The notes: a model not told the origin generated them from the letters alone. A stretch of 64,000 nucleotides of DNA from Fibrobacter sp. UWT2 (GCF_900142545.1 NZ_FRBF01000016.1:1-64000); one strand, 5' to 3'. Shown: positions 52,910 to 62,658, counted from the first letter of the stretch. Program-made: numbers and translations.

Positions 52910-53920
52910 TTACTTTACGATTCTGCCACCGTACACGCGGAAGCGCGTCACGCGGCCAAACTTCATTTCAGGCAGCGGAGTTTCCACGCCGTTCAAGAGC
53001 ATCTTGGCAATTGCAGTCGGATCGCCAATCGTTACGCACAGGGTATCGCCGGTGTTATAAACCATGCGAACACCGGCTCTAGAAATATTGGCTTCCTTCA
53101 AGAATTCGTTTGCATCTTCACGACGCTTGAGGCCGACCCAAGAAAGAGCTTCGCCAGAACCGATCAACACGAAATTTGTCTTGTTGGTTTTCGGAGCTTC
53201 TTTTTCTGCAGCCTTTTCTTCCTTCTTGGAATCAGACGAAATGAAAATCGTTGCAGAAGCGGGCAAATCGGATTTCTTCACCGCTTCGTCAACAACAGCC
53301 TGGCTAACCGTAGCATCAGCCTTCTTGGCAGAAGAATCCTTCGCCGAGGAATCCTTTGCAGCCGTAGAATCCACAGCCATGGAATCTACCGGAACAGCTT
53401 CAGCGCCATCGGGAATTTCCTGAGTACCGACAGATTCTTCCTGGGCCACCGGAGCCTTTTCAGCCGGCTGGGAATCCTGCGCCTGCTTCGTCGCAATGGA
53501 TTCAAGATCCAGGAAATGAGAAGCGACTAGGAATGCCAGTACGAGAATGACAATAACAACCGGAACGGCGTAGCTTTTCTTCTTGATTTCATCTTCTTTC
53601 AAGGGAGAAAGCTTGATCTTTTCAGAAGATCTTGTTTCAAAAAACGGCTTAGAAGGACCGCCACATTCGGCGCTATAGGCTCTAAGCATCTGGTCCACGT
53701 CCATATTGAGCTTATGGCCAATAGAACGCAAGTAACCACGCACATAAGCGGCAACCGGGAAAACTCTCCAGTCGCTAGCTTCAATAGCCTTTACATAGGA
53801 AACACCAAGCTTGATTTCATCAGAAAGCTGTTCAATCGTCATTCCGCGAGCGGCGCGGACTCTTGCAATAAAGTCACCCAACTTTTCTTCGGGCAGCATC
53901 TCTTCTGGCTGAATAGACAT
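52910..53920 (-). CDS. RodZ-like helix-turn-helix membrane protein
   Basis: A 336-residue protein from the ATG at 53920, which overlaps the maf stop by one base; the longer frame upstream lies within maf. The N-terminal cytoplasmic helix-turn-helix (about 14-75: LGDFIARVRAARGMTIEQLSDEIKLGVSYVKAIEASDWRVFPVAAYVRGYLRSI) is typical of RodZ/HTH_25 proteins. One membrane helix follows (about 148-166), then a long acidic Ala/Ser/Asp-rich periplasmic linker with repeats (KDSSAKDSSAKK) and a C-terminal DUF4115-type beta domain (LSWVGLKRREDANEFLKEANISRAG...). In other bacteria RodZ links MreB to the envelope in cell shape control; that role is inference here. Confidence 0.85.
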   Translation of the reverse strand: MSIQPEEMLPEEKLGDFIARVRAARGMTIEQLSDEIKLGVSYVKAIEASDWRVFPVAAYVRGYLRSIGHKLNMDVDQMLRAYSAECGGPSKPFFETRSSEKIKLSPLKEDEIKKKSYAVPVVIVILVLAFLVASHFLDLESIATKQAQDSQPAEKAPVAQEESVGTQEIPDGAEAVPVDSMAVDSTAAKDSSAKDSSAKKADATVSQAVVDEAVKKSDLPASATIFISSDSKKEEKAAEKEAPKTNKTNFVLIGSGEALSWVGLKRREDANEFLKEANISRAGVRMVYNTGDTLCVTIGDPTAIAKMLLNGVETPLPEMKFGRVTRFRVYGGRIVK

Positions 53921-54495
53921 TATACCTCTACCTTCAAATCTTCCAACATCCCGAGCATCCGTGCCACAGGCAAACCCACCACGTTGTAGTAGCACCCCCG
54001 AATTTCCTTGATAAGCCTTGCACCACCGGTCTGAATTCCGTAGGCGCCGGCCTTATCCATCGGGTCCTTAGAATTTACATAATTTTCGAGCTCTTGACTG
54101 GAGCAGTTTCTAAAAACGACCTCTGTTTCTTCACATTCCGCTTTAATAATTTGTCCGCCATGGGCGATTGCCACGCCGGTTATTACTTTGTGCGATCTCC
54201 CGTTAAGCTTTGTAAGCATTTCTAAAGCTTCCGCTTCGGTATGGGGCTTGCCCAGAGGCTTGCCGTCCAGGAACACCAAAGTGTCAAAGCCCAGCACAAT
54301 TTCTGAAGGCATCTTGCGAGAAACCGCCAAGGCCTTGATAGAGGCATTTTCTTTCGGGAAATCCAGCGGATTGGTAGAAGAGGGCTTTTCCTCTTCGTTA
54401 GAAACCACCACCTCAAAGTTCACGCCAATCAACTGCAGAATTTCTCTGCGCCTCGGCGAACCACTCGCTAAAATCACTTTCGTTTTTCCCATCAT
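53920..54495 (-). CDS. maf: Maf family nucleoside triphosphate pyrophosphatase
   Basis: House-cleaning enzyme hydrolysing non-canonical or modified nucleoside triphosphates; 191 aa, normal. Signature ASGSPRRREILQLIG near the N-terminus, GFDTLVFLDGKPLGKP with the catalytic Asp, then KLNGRSHKVITGVAI and SKDPMDKAGAYGIQ with the conserved Asp/Lys. AAAGGA precedes the ATG at 54495 (MMGKT; the second Met is also possible). The stop TAA overlaps the next ATG, so it is coupled to the RodZ-like gene. Confidence 0.95.
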   Translation of the reverse strand: MMGKTKVILASGSPRRREILQLIGVNFEVVVSNEEEKPSSTNPLDFPKENASIKALAVSRKMPSEIVLGFDTLVFLDGKPLGKPHTEAEALEMLTKLNGRSHKVITGVAIAHGGQIIKAECEETEVVFRNCSSQELENYVNSKDPMDKAGAYGIQTGGARLIKEIRGCYYNVVGLPVARMLGMLEDLKVEV

Positions 54496-54571
54496 ATCAT
54501 CCTTTTTTACTCAGAGGGAGCTTTCTGCGACCGACCTCACTGCTCAAAGCACCGCAGGTGCGCCCTCATCG

Positions 54572-57037
54572 CTAATTCGTCTCCGTACTACCCGCATTAA
54601 GTTTGATATCCGGCAAATCTCTCACGTAAATCGAGAAGCTCCAACCAGCGGCAGGTCCCGTAGGCGTCCAGCTAAAGTCAAGTTGCCAGCAATGCAGTAC
54701 ACGGTTAAAGGTAAAGCTGTGAGTCACAAAGCGACCTTCGTTATAGTTATAGCGCGTGCTATAAGTCATTTCCCAGTTCTTGGTGGGCTGCAAGCTTGCG
54801 CTGATTCCCGTAGAATGGGTAACGCGGTCCTGGAACAAGTCGCGTGCCACACGGGTACTGCTAAAGCTATAGCTGTAATCGAAGCCGAATGTCCACTTGA
54901 GCATTTCGTACTTGCCCATCTGCGAGGGCAAACCACCATTAAAATCACCACTCCAATTAAAGCGCTTCGAAAAATCGTAGCCCCAATATGTGAGTTCAGG
55001 AACCTGAACCTTATTGGGATTCTCGGTGAACTTATGGTAAACGCTATGACGTGTATTGATCGTGAAAAGGTAATCCGGCAAAATCTGGAAACCGAACGAA
55101 GACGTAATATCCGAGAACTGCAGGGAATCGGCGGCAAAGTTATAAGACACGTTATGGCGTGTCGTCAAGAGGCGTCTGGTACCGTACTGGTCTTCTACCG
55201 CGCGGCCTTCTTCGCCCTTGGTCGTATCGGCCGCATGGCCCACCACTTTCAAGTACTTGATATCAAAGTCGTTGTTAAGGCCAAAGCCCACCGTTTTCTG
55301 CTTAATCTGGTAAGGAGTCTGTCCCAACAGCGGGTGCGGTGCGAACTTTTTCACCGTATCGATTTCAGGAGCGTAGGTGTAAGACACGCTTGGAGAAAGC
55401 ACATGCCGCGCACCCGTAAAGCGTCCGATTTCAGGAACCCAGATACCATAGAGTTTCGTATCTGCGGTAATACTATAGTTGTGGTTGTATGCGACCTGAC
55501 CGTATTCGTCATGTTCGGGATCAAGGCTCATGTAACGCTTGCGGTACTTGAGGGAATCTTCAGGGTTAATCCAGCCCGTTCCAGTCCAGTAGCCTGTAAA
55601 GCTCGCACGCGGCGTCAAGTTGATGACATCGAAAATCGAGGTTGAATAATCCAAGGAGTAGGTACCCGTGTAACCCACGTATTCTGCCGTCGTATCTACC
55701 GCATTCACCGTGTCGCGGGCTCGCTTGGTGTAATAGTTGAAGCGGTTGTTAAAGTTGTAGTTGAACTTTTCCAGGTAACTGATAAAGGAGCCGTCTTCAT
55801 AAGCTTCTTCGTCTTCATCCAGTTCGAAGGTGAAGAGCTGGCCACTCATACGGTACTGGACATCCGGGATTTCGCGTTCCATCATGTCCGTCACCAAGTT
55901 ATGGCTCTGGCGGGCCTTCACCGTAAGGCTCTTGTTCGTTCCGAATCGGCCCGAGTAAGTCAACTGAGCATTGGCCTGTTGGTTCAAGATGGTTTCCGCA
56001 TCAAGGGCTTTATCTTTACGGATACTTTGGCTACTGACGAACGAGCCCGAGCCGCTCAAGGTCTGCTTGCCGTCGGGAGTCAAGTTCTGGTTATGCGTAA
56101 AACGAATATCGTAACCGCTGTTGGCCATATCGAATTCTTCGAGATACGCCGTATACGACAAGTTTCCATCCAGCACATAACGCTTCTTGTAGCGCACTTC
56201 GCCCGTCAAGGTAGAACGTTCGAATCGGGCTTCGTCACCTTCGATAATGTCGCCCTTGACCGTTGCATCCCAGTAATCGTTTGCCGCATAATAGAAGCCG
56301 AGGTTACTCATGTAGTAGCCCTGCTTCTGGTCGCCACCGAACTTGGGAGTCAAAAGACCCGACTTACGTCCGCTCTTCAAAGGAGCCACAATCATAGGCA
56401 GCACCGCCACAGGCACATCGGCAATGTTCAACACCACGGGGCGCGCCGTAATGGTTTCCTTGGGCTTCACCACCATGCGTCGTCCATAAAAATAAAAGTG
56501 CTGGTGCGTAGAATCGTTACAGGTACTAAAGTCGCCGCGGGCAATCTGAATTCGCTGGTCCGGAAGTCTGCGAACTTCCATACCATTCAATTGCTGGTTG
56601 TCCTGGTAAGTCGTGGCGTAATAGATTTCACCGATGCGGCTTTTCATATTGTACTTGAGCCGCATCCCCGAAAGGGACGGATTCTTGGTCTCACGGAGCA
56701 CCGGGTCGCCCGTCGCCGCCAAAATACTGTTTTCCTGATCGAACAGAATCGTGTCGGCATCCAGAGTGGCCGAACGGTACTTGAGCTGAGCGCTATTATT
56801 CAGATTGAAAGTGGATTTATCGACATCGTAAACAAGGTCTACGGCACGGTATTCAATGGTATCGACACCGCTCGTGTCACTCATCCAGTCCACTTCGGTG
56901 GTATCCTCTTCTTCTTGTACCCGCTCTTCGAGTTCAAAGCGAGTCATCTCCTGGCCGAAGGCGACCGGAGCGGCGATGGCAAAAATCCATAATGCCAAAA
57001 AAGCCCACAGAAGACGATGGGTTCTAGATAAAATCAC
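54572..57037 (-). CDS. LPS-assembly protein LptD family outer membrane protein
   Basis: An 821-residue protein that inserts lipopolysaccharide into the outer membrane. GTG start at 57037 and a signal peptide of about 28 residues ending AFGQ. The N-terminal OstA/LptA-like jellyroll covers about 45-180 (AVDLVYDVDKSTFNLNNSAQLKYRSATLDADTILFD, DPVLRE). The segment RPVVLNIADVPVAVLPMIVAPLKSGRKSGLLTPKFGGDQKQGYYMSNLGFYYA is the conserved LptD plug/barrel junction. The remainder is C-terminal barrel. A TAAATT at 57047-57052 ends 9 nt before the GTG with no ribosome binding site, another leaderless candidate. It is transcribed towards maf. Confidence 0.9.
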   Translation of the reverse strand: MILSRTHRLLWAFLALWIFAIAAPVAFGQEMTRFELEERVQEEEDTTEVDWMSDTSGVDTIEYRAVDLVYDVDKSTFNLNNSAQLKYRSATLDADTILFDQENSILAATGDPVLRETKNPSLSGMRLKYNMKSRIGEIYYATTYQDNQQLNGMEVRRLPDQRIQIARGDFSTCNDSTHQHFYFYGRRMVVKPKETITARPVVLNIADVPVAVLPMIVAPLKSGRKSGLLTPKFGGDQKQGYYMSNLGFYYAANDYWDATVKGDIIEGDEARFERSTLTGEVRYKKRYVLDGNLSYTAYLEEFDMANSGYDIRFTHNQNLTPDGKQTLSGSGSFVSSQSIRKDKALDAETILNQQANAQLTYSGRFGTNKSLTVKARQSHNLVTDMMEREIPDVQYRMSGQLFTFELDEDEEAYEDGSFISYLEKFNYNFNNRFNYYTKRARDTVNAVDTTAEYVGYTGTYSLDYSTSIFDVINLTPRASFTGYWTGTGWINPEDSLKYRKRYMSLDPEHDEYGQVAYNHNYSITADTKLYGIWVPEIGRFTGARHVLSPSVSYTYAPEIDTVKKFAPHPLLGQTPYQIKQKTVGFGLNNDFDIKYLKVVGHAADTTKGEEGRAVEDQYGTRRLLTTRHNVSYNFAADSLQFSDITSSFGFQILPDYLFTINTRHSVYHKFTENPNKVQVPELTYWGYDFSKRFNWSGDFNGGLPSQMGKYEMLKWTFGFDYSYSFSSTRVARDLFQDRVTHSTGISASLQPTKNWEMTYSTRYNYNEGRFVTHSFTFNRVLHCWQLDFSWTPTGPAAGWSFSIYVRDLPDIKLNAGSTETN

Positions 57038-57059
57038 GTTGCGGATAATTTAGAAAAAT

Positions 57060-57092
57060 GCAAAAAAAGAAACCCCCGATTTTGTCGGAGGT
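57060..57092 (-). terminator. Rho-independent terminator after the PDZ gene
   Basis: On the minus strand AACCTCCGA CAAAA TCGGGGGTTTC followed by TTTTTTT. Confidence 0.85.
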
Positions 57093-57118
57093 TGTAAGAA
57101 AAACGATCTGCGATCGAA

Positions 57119-57931
57119 TTACTTCAGCACAGCGTTCTTGCCGGAGACAGAGCCGTTGTGGTCAATACGAACAAGGTAACGACCGCTCGGAATGTTTTCA
57201 CCGTTCCAACGGAGCGTATTGAAGCCCGGCTGAGCGTTTTCGGCACGGAGCGTTGCCACTTCAGCACCATCGGAATTCAAGATGGTGACGATTGCAGTAC
57301 CGGCAGACTTCAAGTCAAAGCTAATGGCCTTGCGGGTAAAGCCCTTGAGGCTAGAAGAAGACTGCTTGGCAAGCTGCTGCTTGGGTGTCTTGGGCGCAAA
57401 CTCGTCGGCACGTTCGATGTAGATGCCGTTCAAGTTCGTAGCCTTCACCTTGGCGTCAGAGGCAACCAGCGAGCCCTGTTGGAGCACGGCAACCAGCTGT
57501 TTGCTGTTGCTTTCGGTTGCGCTTGCGTAGGTTTCAAGTTCCTGAGCGTTGAATTCAGCCTTATTGTACCAAGATTCCACCTTGGCGCTTTCCAGATCCT
57601 TCACAGTAATCTGGGCACGACGGATGGTAGCGGTATAGGTTTCGCCTTCACTCACGTACGTGATTTCAAGCGGTTTGTTCACCGTACCGCGAAGCATGGA
57701 CTTGGACTGTTCAATATCGTTACCCTTGAGGCTCACACCGTCAACGGCAGTAATCACGTCACCTGCCTGGAGCTTGGTATCAGCAGCAGGGGTACCCGGA
57801 ATCACTTCGGCAACCTTAACACCGTCACCGATTTGGTAAATGGTCACACCGATACCGCCGAATTCTTCGTCAGCCATGATCGGGGCAGCAAGCATCGCTG
57901 CAACAAGAGAAGCCTTGACAAACTTGTTCAT
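57119..57931 (-). CDS. Secreted PDZ-domain protein with C-terminal sorting-type domain
   Basis: A 270-residue exported protein; signal peptide 1-20 (ending MAD). A PDZ domain (about 24-108: GGIGVTIYQIGDGVKVAEVIPGTPAADTKLQAGDVITAVDGVSLKGNDIEQ) binds C-terminal or internal peptides, but no protease domain is attached. The centre is helical and the last 72 residues (RKAISFDLKSAGTAIVTILNSDGAEVATLRAENAQPGFNTLRWNGENIPSGRYLVRIDH) match a FlgD-like/type IX sorting-type beta-sandwich. AAGGAG 5 nt before the ATG. It could be an exported chaperone-like adaptor; no partner is obvious from context. Confidence 0.85.
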   Translation of the reverse strand: MNKFVKASLVAAMLAAPIMADEEFGGIGVTIYQIGDGVKVAEVIPGTPAADTKLQAGDVITAVDGVSLKGNDIEQSKSMLRGTVNKPLEITYVSEGETYTATIRRAQITVKDLESAKVESWYNKAEFNAQELETYASATESNSKQLVAVLQQGSLVASDAKVKATNLNGIYIERADEFAPKTPKQQLAKQSSSSLKGFTRKAISFDLKSAGTAIVTILNSDGAEVATLRAENAQPGFNTLRWNGENIPSGRYLVRIDHNGSVSGKNAVLK

Positions 57932-58072
57932 AAAAACTCCTTATAAATTCTATACGTTCTAAATATATAATAATTCACCGTTTCGGCAACTCCATTTGTT
58001 TGGATTATTCTGATTTTTGTCGTAACGGAGCCAAACCTTTACAAAAAAGCCTCAAAAAGCGATAAAACAGGC

Positions 58073-60352
58073 ATGAAGAAGAATTATTTTCAGGACATCG
58101 CCAAAAAACTCAACAAAAATACCCAAAATACCGAAAACGCAGGTCCGAACTTCGCCCTTCTTAAAATCACCGAATACTGGGTTCGCTTTCTGCAAGCAGA
58201 TCCCGATTACCTGAACGTCGAACCGCTTGTTACGCTCATGAATTTCGAGGCAAAGACCGAACTCGTCTACGCGCTCGCTAAAATCGAAGAAGAAAACCTA
58301 CGCCGCCCTGCCGCCGTTGCATCAAGAGTAAACTACTGTGGTCCCCATGGTCGTTCCTTTCTCCAAAAATACCCGAACAAAGATTACCATTTCGAAGTGC
58401 AGCACTGCATCAACAATATCAAGCAGCTCACCCGCGACGTATTTTCCGCCAACGAGTGGAAAAATTTCAAGGACATCATCATTCCGCTCTTCATGAAATT
58501 CGCCTGGGGTGAACTTTCTAAAGGCGTTCCCGAAAACAACGTTACCGTAGAACGAATCGAAAAATTGCAGAACATGTTCCACCTGCAAGATGACGAAATC
58601 GAAATCATTCTGTATCTCTGGTTGCAAGAATACGAAGAAATGGAAGTCACCTCCAAAAAGAAAGGACCTACGGCAGGCTCTCGCAGCCGTTACATCGAAA
58701 GAGATTTCGACCAGATTCCTATTGCAACAGGACTTTCTAAGCAGCGCGTATTGGAACTTACCGGCAGCGAATCGCTTCTTTCTAAGCTCGGAATCCTCAA
58801 TGAAGAATCCGATCTTGACCGCGATGTGGTATACCACCTGTGCGGACAAAACGAAATTACTAGGATCAGCAACATCGAAATGGCCGAAGCACCCAAGATT
58901 CCGTTCCCGATTCTCGCCAAGGATCGCCCCGAAGCAGACACGCTCACGTATCTGCTAAAAAATCATGATTACCAAAAATCGCTCAACATTCTGTTCTACG
59001 GTCGCGCAGGCACAGGCAAATCGGAACTTGCCAAAGCAATCGCTCAAGAAGTCGGGCTCCCGATGTATGTCATCAAGGCATCCGACAAGGGCGAACGCTT
59101 CTGTAACGACCTCACCAACATTGGCGACACGATTCTGCGCCGTCGCGTAAGATCCATTCGATTTGCCGCCATGAACAACCAAAACGCCAAAACGATCATT
59201 CTGGTCGACGAAGCAGACCAAATGCTGAACGGCCTCGAAAAAGGCGCACTCAATATGCTCATGGAAGATATCCACACGCCCATTATTTGGATTTCGAATT
59301 CCATGTCATTCGTACAAGAAAGCACCTGCCGTCGCTTTGACTTTTCGATGGAATTCAAGAACTTTACTGCCGAAAAGCGAGCAGTCCAGCTGCATTCCGT
59401 ACTGGAATCGCTCCATGTTCCCGACATGATTAGCGAAGAAGACATTCAGGCAATCGCCGCCGAATACCCCGTAACCGTAGGCGGATACACCAAGGCCATT
59501 CAAAATGCCATTCCTGCCGCCAAGCAGGACAAGGCCACCGCACTTTCCATTGTGCGCAAGACACTCGATGCCCACGCAAATCTCTTAAAAATTGAGCGGG
59601 ACAACACCCGCGAAAAAATGACGCATGCCCCGAGCTACGCGCTTACCGGGCTCAACATTGACCAAGACGTAGATGACATTCTCGAAGTCGCCGAAAATTT
59701 CAACCACATTTGGGAAAAACTTGACGGGAAATCGGCAGCCCAGTCGCTCAACCTGCTTCTTTACGGCGCCCCGGGCACCGGCAAGACCGAATTCGTACGA
59801 TTCATCGCCCGCAAGCTGAACCGGAACCTGGTCATTAAGCGGGCAAGCGATTTGCTCGGCATGTATGTAGGCGAAACCGAGGCGAACATCAAGGCAGCCT
59901 TCGAAGAAGCCGAAGAAAGCAAGGCCATCCTCTTCTTCGACGAAGCTGACAGCTTCTTAAACAACCGCGGCAACGCTAACTACAGCTACGAAGTCCGCCA
60001 AGTGAACGAGCTCTTGACACAAATGGAAAACTTTAACGGCATCTTTATTGCCGCCACCAACTTTAACGATCGCCTCGACAATGCATCTATGCGGCGTTTT
60101 GCATTCAAGGTGAAGTTCGACTACCTGAACACCGCTGGAATCGAAACCGTATGGCAGTCATTCTTCCCTAAAATCAAGTGTCCCGAACATGTCAAGCGTA
60201 TGACCATGCTTGCCCCAGGCGACTTCAACGCAGTCTACACACAGCTGCGTTACATGCCCACGAAAAAGCTCACCGCCGACTGCATCGCCGCTGCACTCGA
60301 GCGTGAAATCGCCGCGAAGGACGCTCGAGTAAATCGCCACATGGGATTCTAA
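58073..60352 (+). CDS. Double-AAA+ ATPase with unique N-terminal domain
   Basis: A 759-residue protein with two AAA+ modules. Module 1: Walker A GRAGTGKS (310-317), Walker B ILVDEAD (376-382), Arg finger region RR (420-421). Module 2: Walker A GAPGTGKT (565-572), Walker B FFDEAD (621-626), Arg pair RR near 674. Residues 1-275 are helical and resemble none of my known N-domains; they contain CGPHGRSF and a KKKGPTAGSRSR basic stretch. The architecture recalls CDC48/VAT-type or ClpB-like unfoldases, but no substrate domain is recognised. The start has no strong ribosome binding site (ACAGGC before the ATG). It is divergent to the PDZ gene and faces two paralogous genes of the minus strand. Confidence 0.85.
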   Translation: MKKNYFQDIAKKLNKNTQNTENAGPNFALLKITEYWVRFLQADPDYLNVEPLVTLMNFEAKTELVYALAKIEEENLRRPAAVASRVNYCGPHGRSFLQKYPNKDYHFEVQHCINNIKQLTRDVFSANEWKNFKDIIIPLFMKFAWGELSKGVPENNVTVERIEKLQNMFHLQDDEIEIILYLWLQEYEEMEVTSKKKGPTAGSRSRYIERDFDQIPIATGLSKQRVLELTGSESLLSKLGILNEESDLDRDVVYHLCGQNEITRISNIEMAEAPKIPFPILAKDRPEADTLTYLLKNHDYQKSLNILFYGRAGTGKSELAKAIAQEVGLPMYVIKASDKGERFCNDLTNIGDTILRRRVRSIRFAAMNNQNAKTIILVDEADQMLNGLEKGALNMLMEDIHTPIIWISNSMSFVQESTCRRFDFSMEFKNFTAEKRAVQLHSVLESLHVPDMISEEDIQAIAAEYPVTVGGYTKAIQNAIPAAKQDKATALSIVRKTLDAHANLLKIERDNTREKMTHAPSYALTGLNIDQDVDDILEVAENFNHIWEKLDGKSAAQSLNLLLYGAPGTGKTEFVRFIARKLNRNLVIKRASDLLGMYVGETEANIKAAFEEAEESKAILFFDEADSFLNNRGNANYSYEVRQVNELLTQMENFNGIFIAATNFNDRLDNASMRRFAFKVKFDYLNTAGIETVWQSFFPKIKCPEHVKRMTMLAPGDFNAVYTQLRYMPTKKLTADCIAAALEREIAAKDARVNRHMGF

Positions 60353-60357
60353 AAAAT

Positions 60358-60387
60358 GACCCGCCGGCTTTACCGACGGGTTTAATT
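60358..60387 (+). terminator. Rho-independent terminator after the AAA+ gene
   Basis: ACCCGCCGG CTTTA CCGACGGGT with one mismatch, followed by TTTAATTTT. Confidence 0.8.
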
Positions 60388-60419
60388 TTGCAATACAGTT
60401 ACCAGTTAATGAAGAAGCA

Positions 60420-61667
60420 TCACTTATTTTTTAGGGCATCCGAAATGTAGCAGATTTTTTCTTCGGTTCGAAGCCCCAAATAGTCGCCTTCAAAATCATC
60501 GCCAGTCACATTTTTCTGCGAATAGCAAACCGAATCATTGCGGTTCATTTCGGCGACATCGCTTGCATGGTACCCACGCAGCAAGTCTTCATGCTTTTTA
60601 ACATATTCCACTTTTTCCTGAAAAGTGTACAGGTTGATAAACTTATCCGGATCGCATAAATGCATCAAGCCATTACGAATCTGAGCCGGAGAATCCTTCC
60701 TGACTTTCAGCACGAATTCAACTAGAGCCGCCTTGACCTCGTCCACGTTGTCAAACTTAGGTCTGTTCGGCCAAGAAAGAAAACGTTCAAAAACAGAATA
60801 AATCAATTTCAAGTCGCTTTTCTTTCCGACCTGCATTTCCCACAAACCGGCGTTGCCATACTCCTGGCGTTCTAATCCCAGAAATTCTCCATACGCTCCG
60901 CATTCCGTATCTACACCTTCGGCACCTAAAGTCCATAGCCAGTGCAAATGCGCAGCAATCAGCAATTTCTTGGAATTTTTTTCCTTAAACTCCTTAAAAT
61001 ACGCCAAAGCATCTTCGTAAGCCTTTTGGCGTTTATCAAAATTCTCTGCTTTTTCGGCACACGCCTGTTTATAGCGCTCCATACGCTCCGCCACTTTCTG
61101 CTCACGTATCTTTATTTTGTCAAGTACCTTCTGGTAACGAGCCTGGAACTGTTCTTCGGTTTCCGTCTTCTTTTTCTTGGGCATTTTAACTTCGTTAAAA
61201 CAATCCATTTCTTTCGGCTTCTTGGGCAACTTGGCGCATTCACCCGGATCAGACGGAATAGACGGATAATCGGAATCCGGCATACTCAAGAAATCGAGTA
61301 CCTCAGCCTTGTACCCATTACAGTCGCTCGTATAATCATCAAAACGATCGTCATCGTGAGCCACGTCGTTTTCATAAACCTGAAAACGCTTCTTGAACTT
61401 AAAATAAGACTCGCCCTGATTTCTTGACGGTCTTTCCGTCCAGTTAAAGGGTTGAGAGCCAAGAATCAGCTCGGTAAAACTCTGGTCTGTACCCGCAAAT
61501 TCAATGGAGCCATCTTCGTTCTCTATCGCCGGCTTCGAAAAATCGATTACTCGATCTTCAATGACAGTCTTTTTCAAGAACGCATCGAACAAACGGTAGA
61601 TGCGTTCACACCCCGCTTTCATAAAGCGAGCAGAAGACTCTGAACCCAAATTGCTGACATTGACCAT
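60420..61667 (-). CDS. McrB-associated N-terminal-domain-like protein with inserted coiled coil
   Basis: A 415-residue protein from the ATG at 61667 (AGAGG 6 nt upstream); the longer frame upstream lies in the neighbouring gene. Its ends match the adjacent gene at 61729: RIYRLFDAFLKKTVIEDRVIDFSKPAIENEDGSIEFA near the N-terminus, then LIAAHLHWLWTLGAEGVDTECGAYGEFLGLE, RFLSWPNRPKF, IRNGLMHLCDPDKFINLYTFQEKVEYVKKHEDLL and TEEKICYISDAL. The block 'IRNGLxHLCDPDxFINLYxxxEKxxYV' resembles the N-terminal region in McrB-type AAA proteins (HLLFPDxFERI...K..I); family membership is inferred. Between the blocks lies a Lys/Glu/Arg-rich coiled-coil insertion of about 110 residues absent from the neighbour. 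No AAA motor is attached. Confidence 0.65.
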   Translation of the reverse strand: MVNVSNLGSESSARFMKAGCERIYRLFDAFLKKTVIEDRVIDFSKPAIENEDGSIEFAGTDQSFTELILGSQPFNWTERPSRNQGESYFKFKKRFQVYENDVAHDDDRFDDYTSDCNGYKAEVLDFLSMPDSDYPSIPSDPGECAKLPKKPKEMDCFNEVKMPKKKKTETEEQFQARYQKVLDKIKIREQKVAERMERYKQACAEKAENFDKRQKAYEDALAYFKEFKEKNSKKLLIAAHLHWLWTLGAEGVDTECGAYGEFLGLERQEYGNAGLWEMQVGKKSDLKLIYSVFERFLSWPNRPKFDNVDEVKAALVEFVLKVRKDSPAQIRNGLMHLCDPDKFINLYTFQEKVEYVKKHEDLLRGYHASDVAEMNRNDSVCYSQKNVTGDDFEGDYLGLRTEEKICYISDALKNK

Positions 61668-61728
61668 GTGTACCTCTTGTGTTGAAACTAATATTTTTTT
61701 AGTAGAAAAGGGACAAAAATGGAAAAAA

Positions 61729-62646
61729 CTAGAGCGCCTCGCACATTCTGTCAAAGATGTAACGGATTTTATCTTCAGTGCGGTCGGCACGGTAAACGTT
61801 ATTGTCATCCACCTTGCCGATTCGCTTAGAATAATAGACACTATCCTGAGCCTGAAGTGTTGTATAACCTTCAGCCTTGTAATTCTGCAAGAACGACGAG
61901 TGGCTTGCAATATAGTCCAACTTCAATTCGTAAGAATAGAGATTAATATACATGTCGGGGTCACACAAGTGCAACAAACCGTTACGAATCGGAGCGTCAA
62001 GATCGATTCGAGTCTTGAAAATGAAGTCAATCATCGCTGACTTGACCTGATCAACATCCTGGAATTCCGGCTTGTTCGGCCAGGTTAAAAAACGGTGAAG
62101 AATGGAATAAATCAGCAATAGTTCCTTTTTCAAGCCCATTGCAGAGACGCGAGCAAACCACAAGCCCTGATCCACTTTATAATCTTCGACATTTTCAGCC
62201 CAATGTTCCTCAATACCCGCAAACTTGCCGAACTTTCCGCACGACGTTTTAACGCCCGACATTCCCAGAGACCACAACCAGTACAAATGTGCAACCAGAA
62301 GCAATTCGCTCTTATGGAATTCCTTCCATGCAACGTCTTTACAAAGCTCCCTTAAAACAGCAGCCGGAGCCTTGATAATAGTTTCGACACTCTTTTTATA
62401 CTGTTCGCCGCCATTTTTGCCGCAAACCAGCTCGGAAAACGAGATTTCTTCGCCATTTTCGCCAAACAGCTTAGCGAAATCAATAGAGCTGTCTTGATAG
62501 TCTATCGCGCACTTCGAAAAATCGACTGCGCGATTTTCCATCATGGTGCATTCAACGAACCCCGCGAACAGATTATAGATGGGTTCATATTCGTTGACCA
62601 TGAAACGGTCTAATACATGGATGTTATTGATTTTAGTCATTTCCAT
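61729..62646 (-). CDS. McrB-associated N-terminal-domain-like protein (short paralogue)
   Basis: A 305-residue paralogue of the gene at 60420. I took the ATG at 62646 (GAGG 7 nt upstream); an in-frame GTG (62658) and ATG (62640) are alternatives. The shared blocks are present: PIYNLFAGFVECTMMENRAVDFSKCAIDYQDSSIDFA, LLVAHLYWLWSLGMSGVKTSCGKFGKFAGIEE, RFLTWPNKPEF, IRNGLLHLCDPDMYINLYSYELKLDYIASHSSFL and TEDKIRYIFDRM, without the coiled insertion. It precedes the longer paralogue in the same direction (61 nt between), so both probably come from one transcript. Tandem duplication, followed by insertion into one copy, explains the pair. Confidence 0.65.
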   Translation of the reverse strand: MEMTKINNIHVLDRFMVNEYEPIYNLFAGFVECTMMENRAVDFSKCAIDYQDSSIDFAKLFGENGEEISFSELVCGKNGGEQYKKSVETIIKAPAAVLRELCKDVAWKEFHKSELLLVAHLYWLWSLGMSGVKTSCGKFGKFAGIEEHWAENVEDYKVDQGLWFARVSAMGLKKELLLIYSILHRFLTWPNKPEFQDVDQVKSAMIDFIFKTRIDLDAPIRNGLLHLCDPDMYINLYSYELKLDYIASHSSFLQNYKAEGYTTLQAQDSVYYSKRIGKVDDNNVYRADRTEDKIRYIFDRMCEAL

Positions 62647-62658
62647 AAGGAGCCTCAC

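Noticed and set aside
54188-56992. Long plus-strand open frames opposite maf and LptD
   Set aside because: Basic, Arg/His-rich translations typical of antisense shadows; the minus strand has the recognised families.
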